From assembly GCA_025504975.1 (NCBI GenBank), contig JANUWI010000003.1, forward strand, positions 1,984,001 to 2,048,000: a stretch of 64,000 nt of DNA, in the 5' to 3' direction. The position numbers and the translations under genes are program-made. Position 1 is the stretch's first letter. Each line of letters opens with the position of its first letter. The stretch comes from Plenodomus lindquistii (Eukaryota; Ascomycota; Dothideomycetes; Pleosporales; Leptosphaeriaceae). The notes under the pieces were generated by a model. It saw nothing but the letters and a program-made list of their open reading frames with translations, searched no databases and had not been told where the DNA came from. Below are positions 58,980 to 64,000 of the stretch, piece by piece.

Positions 58980-59873
58980 ACAGACAACGAACACCATGTT
59001 GTATACCGATTTCTCCTGGCTTTTTTGGGCCGTTCATTCAATCACGCACTCGAGTCTTGACTATTGATTTTCATAAAGGATGTTTGAAATTGATGGGGAA
59101 AGAATGGGTAGAAGGTAGACTTGGGGTAGATTAGCGGAAATGGGTAGGAGGTGGACGTGCGGTCAAAAATCAATCTAAGTTGGGCGGGAAGAACTGAAGT
59201 TGAAGTCATGCACGACGAGCCTGGCCTGTACTCGCAAAGCTGTGTTGCAAGCACATTCATCGCAGAGAGTATAAATCCAGCCGGGGGCGGGTCTCTTAAC
59301 CGTGAAATGAGAAGACAGCGACCGACCACATTGTCAAAAGAAAGAGAAAAAAGAATGAAGAGTTCTGCCCATTCCGTTCCGTGCTCGTCCATTCCATTCC
59401 ATGCAACTCAGAACAGAACGCACAAGGGCGAGGTTTTTCCAATATCCGTCTTTTGTGAAAGATAAGAAAATCTCATCACGTATTCCAGCGTCCCCTTCGC
59501 TCTCGGCGAGTCCATCATCCTATCCATCATCCTATCTCCCACCCCCCCTCCTCCCCCCCTCCCTCTCCTTCCACCTTCCCCCAAATTCCCACTCCACTTC
59601 CTCAAACCATCTGATAATGACACCTCAAACACTCATAACACCACGGTTGCGGCGCCCGCTTCATCGCTGCCGCAGTCTCCCTATTCGCCCACACACTCTG
59701 TAGTCCAGTTTTCCTCTTGACGCAGCGAAACTTGGTTAATACGTTTATGATCCATGGGCCTTGTAGGCCAATTTTCATGGTTGTGATGGCATGGAGACTG
59801 CGTGGTACGCGGCGGATAAAGGACCAAGTAACGCGGTATGATTCGAGGAGGATTGGGTTGAGGTGGTAGGGTA

Positions 59874-59901
59874 GTGTGTGTGTGTGTGTGTGTGTGTGTG
59901 T
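59874..59901 (+). repeat. (GT)14 microsatellite inside coding copy B
   Basis: On the minus strand it reads as alternating His-Thr codons, directly after RQIHAE, where copy A has TRLLPF. Confidence 0.9.
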
Positions 59902-60011
59902 CTCGGCGTGGATTTGTCGGCAAATAGCAGTGGTAGCGAGGAGCTTGACTAGGGAGCTGCTGGCGGGGGGCGTTGCTGTGGTCATGAGTATAGGGTTTTG
60001 AGGCATTTTTG

Positions 60012-60043
60012 TCTTCTTCTTCTTCTTCTTCTTCTTCTTCTTT
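60012..60043 (+). repeat. (CTT)10 microsatellite inside coding copy B
   Basis: On the minus strand it encodes poly-Glu or poly-Lys, depending on frame. Confidence 0.9.
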
Positions 60044-60350
60044 TGAATCATGGGTGCTGATTGTCGCTTTGTACGTTGGACCTGCGCGCGAGGGCGGTTC
60101 GAGGATGAGGATGGTGCCGTGGGAGAAGACGTGGGTGAAGATTTGGTTGCGGAGTTCTGCGGGGCTGGGATTGGGTGAGCTTGATGGGGGAGGTACGTGT
60201 ACGAGGCGTGTGAGGGGGGACGAACAGGCGGAGAAAATGTGACGACTGAGAGTTTTGAGAGGTTCTGAGAGGGTGTGGTGGGTCAGTCCAGCAGTGGTTC
60301 GTTGAGCTTGGTGGATCTTACATGGCGTCTGCTTCTTCTTTTGTGCGCAT

Positions 60351-60809
60351 CGTGTCGGGGGCTATTCACGTAAGGTAAGTGGGTGAGAGGGGCGTAAGAG
60401 ATACTGGAGCGGAAGCAATTGATATAGTAAATGAATGTTTGTGGAATGCCAAAGGCGTTTGCGCACGTGATGTTTTAGAGGACAATCTGGTAATCAAGAA
60501 GCGCTATGAAACATGAGAGATGACCAGGCCTAAATGCGAGGATTGTTCACATGGTGGGCGATGATGTCACAACGGAGATAAGATACAAGTGTAGGATTCA
60601 GTGGGAAATTGTGAGTAGTATCCTGGGAGACGTTGAGATGGTGTCGCTCTTTCACCTTTGCTCGAGACAACCCTGAACAAATCTGTCTCTGGTACCACTT
60701 GCACTGTGAATCAGAGACTTTGTACTCCCATCCTTATATCGTGAACCAAGCTCCGGTGATCCGGTATTGCTCATGTCGACGATCCTCCACGTTTCCCACA
60801 CCGGCGCAA
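60351..60809. other. intergenic, 459 bp
   Basis: Between copies B and A of the tandem family. No gene seen. Confidence 0.6.
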
Positions 60810-61457
60810 TCAGGCCAACTTCAACACCGGATGTGCCAATTGACACTCTTCGCACCACATTATATCGAGCGCCTCATTGGTCCCATCCTGCTGGCTAATA
60901 GTCCAGACGTTCCGTAACCCTGTCTTTTTCTCCAGGCAAGGAACAATCTTTGCCACGTCTTGAGTGTGGGGTCCAGGATGGCCAATGTGGCCAATCTTGA
61001 TCGCCCTGACAACCTCACGCTGTGGCCGCGTAGTCATCTTGACAAGATAATACAGCGTATTATATGTCTCAAGGCGAAACGTATTCTGCAAGAATGGCAA
61101 AAGGCGAGTCTCGGCGTAGTATTGGCGAGAGACCATGGTCTCATGCAGGAGCTCTTGCAGTTTGTAACTCTGGCGCGGGCCGAAGTAAGTTCCTGAACTG
61201 ACACGTGTGGTGAAGTCATGGCCGTATTTGCTCTTCTCGAAGATGTAGATACACTTTTCTTCGTACAAGTAGCTGTAGATCTGGTTTCGAAGCTCGGCAG
61301 GTCTGCAACATGTCAGCATTTCTGTTATGCGCAGGTTGGAGTTGAGTTCACGGACAAGCGCAGGAGAGGAGACTCTTGCTGAGTTCTCAAGGTTCTGCAA
61401 CCAGTCAGTTGTTGCAATGAGCGTAGCGACGCTGCCATCTTACATAGTGTCCGCCAT
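60810..61457 (-). CDS. F-box-like short protein, copy A (intact)
   Basis: Predicted exons 61457-61444, 61378-61352 and 61302-60810, with 65- and 49-nt GT-AG introns, give about 177 residues. It opens MADTIKSLLSCAC and then PAELRNQIYSYLYEE, the F-box-like helix found in many short Pezizomycotina proteins. RQYYAETRLLPFLQNTFRLE follows, the usual second block. It ends with GLRNVW and a WCEEC Cys pair. Exon 1-2 structure is supported mainly by the parallel in copy B; the third exon is solid. Function unknown. Confidence 0.65.
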
Positions 61458-61660
61458 TGTGTTAGCCCTCTCGTGCAGGTTTGACCCGTTCGTGGACGAA
61501 AAAGTTGGATGTGGAAGTGAGTCAGAGCACACGAACCGAAAGTACAAAGACGTGGACCAGAAGCCCGTTTGTAGCCATGACATCACCGGAGCAACGGAGC
61601 ATTTTCATGTCAAACAGTCAGGGTCCTACAGTTTACTAAATTCCCAAGCTATTCAGACCT

Positions 61661-62100
61661 TCAAGCGGCTATGCCGTAGGTGCCTGCCTCTTGATACACC
61701 TTGACGTGGAAAAAAGACTCATGAGTCCTCTCGCATGAGGCGTACCATACAAAGAAACGACAATGTCCTGTCCTGACAAGATATGCCTCCTTCTCCGTTG
61801 TTCTGATTGACCCAATCCCCATCAGAGCTCTAATGCACGTGACTTCATCCACCACATCGGCGCTGCATGGCCCTTCCATACCGATTCCCAGCGTTGGAAC
61901 GAGTGCGCGCTGATCTTTCGATGAGTACTCCACGAGTCGCAGGAAGGCTCAGAAGTCATGATCAGTATCTCGTTGCAGTGGAAGGGCAAGAGACGAGTCT
62001 CCATATGACTTTGGCGGCAGAAGGTAGCAGTCGCAAGTAGGGCTCGATGCTTTGTAGCGATTCGGTCCGGGGGAAAACGTTCAACTCCAGCAATGACACT
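61661..62100 (-). pseudogene. F-box-like relic, copy C
   Basis: Reading minus, the segment GVERFPPDRIATKHRALL, then CRQSHMETRLLPFHCNE aligns with copy A (RQYYAETRLLPF). The family pattern then moves to another frame near 61950 (FLRLVEYSSKDQ), followed by a possible VTCIRALMGIGSI block. No PAELRN block or start codon could be found upstream. It is probably a decayed third copy. Confidence 0.35.
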
Positions 62101-62300
62101 GAAATGTAATTTGCGAATTTACTGCTCAAGGTACTATCCCGTTGCAGAATACCAGCAAAATTGCAGCGACGCTGTCCGTCTGCAGTGCTGTTCTCCACAT
62201 CGTGCCGAATACAGTGAATTAGAACGCATCACCTGTATTCTTCCTGTATTGCAAATCCATCCGTTCTCGTCCCTCCATACCTTGACAAGTGCAACGACCC

Positions 62301-63025
62301 TCAGTTCCCACGGCTTATATCAAGCATGCTCATGATTCCAGAATCTTTCCCACTTTCCGAACGCATCATTTGCTTTCTCATGGCTGTTCCATCTTGTCCC
62401 ATTGGACCGATGCCGTACACTGTCTCCGCCAACATTCGCAACTGCATCGGCATCATGCGATCTCCATAATGTTCAATCACTTCGTCCTTCGTAAGCTTTT
62501 TTCCTAAGCTGTTCCATGCGCCACCCTCGCCGAAAATAACGCAATCTTTGTCGTTCTCGGGTGTCCACCATGACGGAAGGAGGTTCTCGCATGTAGCTAC
62601 CTTTCGGAGGTACTGGCGGAAGGGTTCGATGCTAGCTGAGCGCCAGCATAGATACTGCCCAGCATGGCCTTGCCTTCGAAATTAAAGTCGTCTGCTTAGC
62701 GCATGCGAAACGAGTCGATGAGAAGTTTGTAAACGTCTTTTTGCGGACGGTCGTGTAAGTATTTGCCCTGGTCGAGCCTTGTGAACGGATTGGGCACATG
62801 CTTCTCGAGGCCCTTGAGGCGGGGTGCAAAGTTCTCAGTGCCGGGTTTTGAGGTCTGGTTGGCAAGTTTGGAGCACTCCTTTTTGTGCGTCTTCCAGTCG
62901 GCCTTCTGGCAGTCCCGGTCACAGTATCGAGCCGTTTTGCATCGCACGCAAACTTTGAGAGCCGCGACATTCTTGGCAGCTGCTGTTTCGTTGCACTTGG
63001 CGCAGGTGTGCTTTTCGTCCGCCAT
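62301..63025 (-). pseudogene. MYND zinc-finger protein, disrupted
   Basis: The first part (63025-62699) encodes an intact MYND finger: CAKC, CVRCKTARYCDRDCQKADWK and HKKEC, followed by FRMR. The next codon is TAA (62698-62696). After it the same frame still reads family-like ADDFNFEGKAMLGSIYAGA. The rest (SIEPFRQYLRKVATCENLL, PSWWTPENDKD, MPMQLRMLAETVYG) continues in a shifted frame from 62633 to the stop at 62301. The simplest reading is a nonsense change plus a small indel. An 80-nt intron (62632-62711, donor GTTTCG) would also rejoin the frames, giving 214 residues, but would drop the family-like ADDFNF block. Confidence 0.5.
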
Positions 63026-64000
63026 GTTCGTTGGATGTCCTGAGTGGGTACAGGGAGGAAAGTCCAGAGTGGTGCTATCGGTTGATTAAAAACCGGCCTG
63101 GGATTAGGCAGATCCAGGTAGTCGCAACTGCAAACTTATGAAGTAGGTGCGACGACTCTTATGTTCAGGGAGATGCTCAATCCAGCTTGTTTGTCTGGTC
63201 TCAGCTTGATCAACCAGTGTGCAAGCCTGGCTCGATTTCGAAGCGGCGATTCGTCAAACTTGGACAGAGATGTAAGCTGCCACATGTATAGCTACTACCT
63301 GTTGGAGGGAAAGGGAAGTAGCAATTATGTTTGCTGACGTCCATTCTAGAACTGGTCCCATTGGCTTACCGGTACGTACCTATCGGAACTCTTCTCAATC
63401 ATCACTTTCTACACTATTGACCGTCGGGCTCTAAGTTCTCACATAGCGTCCGCCTCTCCCCTTGAGACTATAATATTGCCGAGCTCGACTGTGATGGATG
63501 CTTTGCGTTACTCTGGTGAGTGAGCAAGCAAGGAAGGTCACAAACCTTCCTAGACAGCGTGGCAGCAACCGGTAACAAAGACACATGGCGTCCCTGTAGT
63601 AGGAAGCGCACTAAGATACCAATATTCGCCCTCAAATAGGTAGTTCTTACACTGTGGTTAAAGATTTTCTATCCACTGACAGACGAGGTGGGCGAGTTGA
63701 AGAAACGAGCTCCTTCGTGCAAACTTCCTATGACTTCCAGATCTGAATCGCAAGAAGTTGGTAAAGTGTCGCACTGGATCCCAACACCCATGCATCGCAT
63801 CGTATCTCTGCGGGGATGCACATTGATATGTAGCGAAGCGCGGTCTCAATTTTGACTCTGAGGCCATTTAGGTGAAAGGATTAGGTACAATGCACATTCT
63901 TTCCGAATTTGGGGGCAGACAGTCATAGCAGCAGGGATATTATGTAGCAGTGAACAACGAGATAGGCATACAATGGAGAGTGTTCTGAAAAATGGTCTGC
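63026..64000. other. intergenic to window end
   Basis: Upstream of the MYND gene. A 69-codon minus-strand frame (63658-63867) has no recognisable features. Nothing else seen. Confidence 0.55.

Larger units (their letters stand above)
58268..59601. other. intergenic, low-complexity rich, 1.3 kb
   Basis: Holds an (AC)n array, a (CTT)n run, poly-T and poly-C tracts and no supported gene. Confidence 0.7.
59602..60350 (-). pseudogene. F-box-like short protein, copy B, frameshifted
   Basis: Exon 1 (60350-60322) and the start of exon 2 (from 60245) read DAIRHIFSACSS and then SPAELRNQIFTHVF, paralogous to copy A. The intron after the first few codons sits at the same place and starts GTAAGAT in both copies. 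Downstream, family sequence continues in another frame: CRQIHAET, LPYHLNPILLESYRVTWSF, then KTGLQSVW and a Cys pair near the stop at 59602. The two frames meet around a six-G run (59965-59970), where loss of one base would join them. The coding region also holds a (GAA)n run and a (CA)n run. Alternatives are an assembly error in the homopolymer or an extra intron with donor GTACAA that removes the GAA run. Confidence 0.5.

Noticed and set aside
59953..60087. Extra intron in copy B removing the GAA run
   Set aside because: Possible by phase (donor GTACAA), but it would delete sequence that copy A keeps; a one-base slip in the G6 run is simpler.
1..64000. tRNA, rRNA, CRISPR or transposon genes
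   Set aside because: I scanned for T-loop-like motifs, terminal repeats, transposase or reverse transcriptase frames and spaced direct repeats, and saw none. A tRNAscan-SE or repeat search would be decisive.

Overview
The window is nuclear DNA of a filamentous ascomycete, most likely a dothideomycete of the Pleosporales type. Support for this comes from short GT-AG introns (mostly 46-85 nt), Pezizomycotina gene families (class IV chitin synthase, questin-oxidase-like protein, CYP53-like P450, AA8-AA12 oxidase, aspartyl-tRNA synthetase/DUF2156 fusion) and gene-sparse pyrimidine-rich leaders. I found no bacterial, viral, CRISPR or transposon signal and no tRNA or rRNA gene. Exon coordinates were worked out by hand from splice consensus, reading phase and remembered family sequence, so they are predictions.

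Layout. 0.9-7.3 kb: a PXMP4-like peroxisomal membrane protein, a mitochondrial ornithine carrier, the rRNA-processing factor CGR1, and two unassigned membrane proteins. 7.8-18.9 kb: a C2H2-like orphan protein, an MDR reductase with an internal 54-bp duplication, a 1045-residue AspRS-DUF2156 fusion that matches ergosteryl-aspartate synthase (ErdS), and a questin-oxidase-like protein. 19.5-29.5 kb: alpha-tubulin, with an apparently non-canonical last splice donor, PEX6, and a steryl-ester-hydrolase-type lipase divergent from PEX6. 31.3-41.6 kb: an MscS channel with an EF hand, a CYP53-type P450, an F-box-like protein, and a secreted AA8-AA12 haemo/PQQ sugar dehydrogenase. 42.7-46.1 kb: TMEM14-like protein, OST2/DAD1 and an ARO8-type aminotransferase. 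47.1-55.1 kb: a Sel1-repeat chitin synthase activator (SKT5 type, CaaX box) divergent from a class IV chitin synthase. 56.4-58.3 kb: a WD40 protein followed directly by a long (AC)n repeat. 59.6-63.0 kb: a decaying tract with a tandem family of F-box-like short proteins (one intact, one frameshifted, one relic) and a broken MYND-finger gene.

How the genes relate. Most are independent housekeeping loci. Three groupings may be functional. (1) The SKT5-like activator and the class IV chitin synthase share one 2.1-kb intergenic region, and this activator class is known to act on this synthase class. (2) ErdS modifies ergosterol with Asp, and a steryl-ester-type lipase lies 11 kb away, though several unrelated genes separate them. 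(3) PXMP4-like protein and PEX6 are both peroxisomal but about 20 kb apart, so that link is weak.
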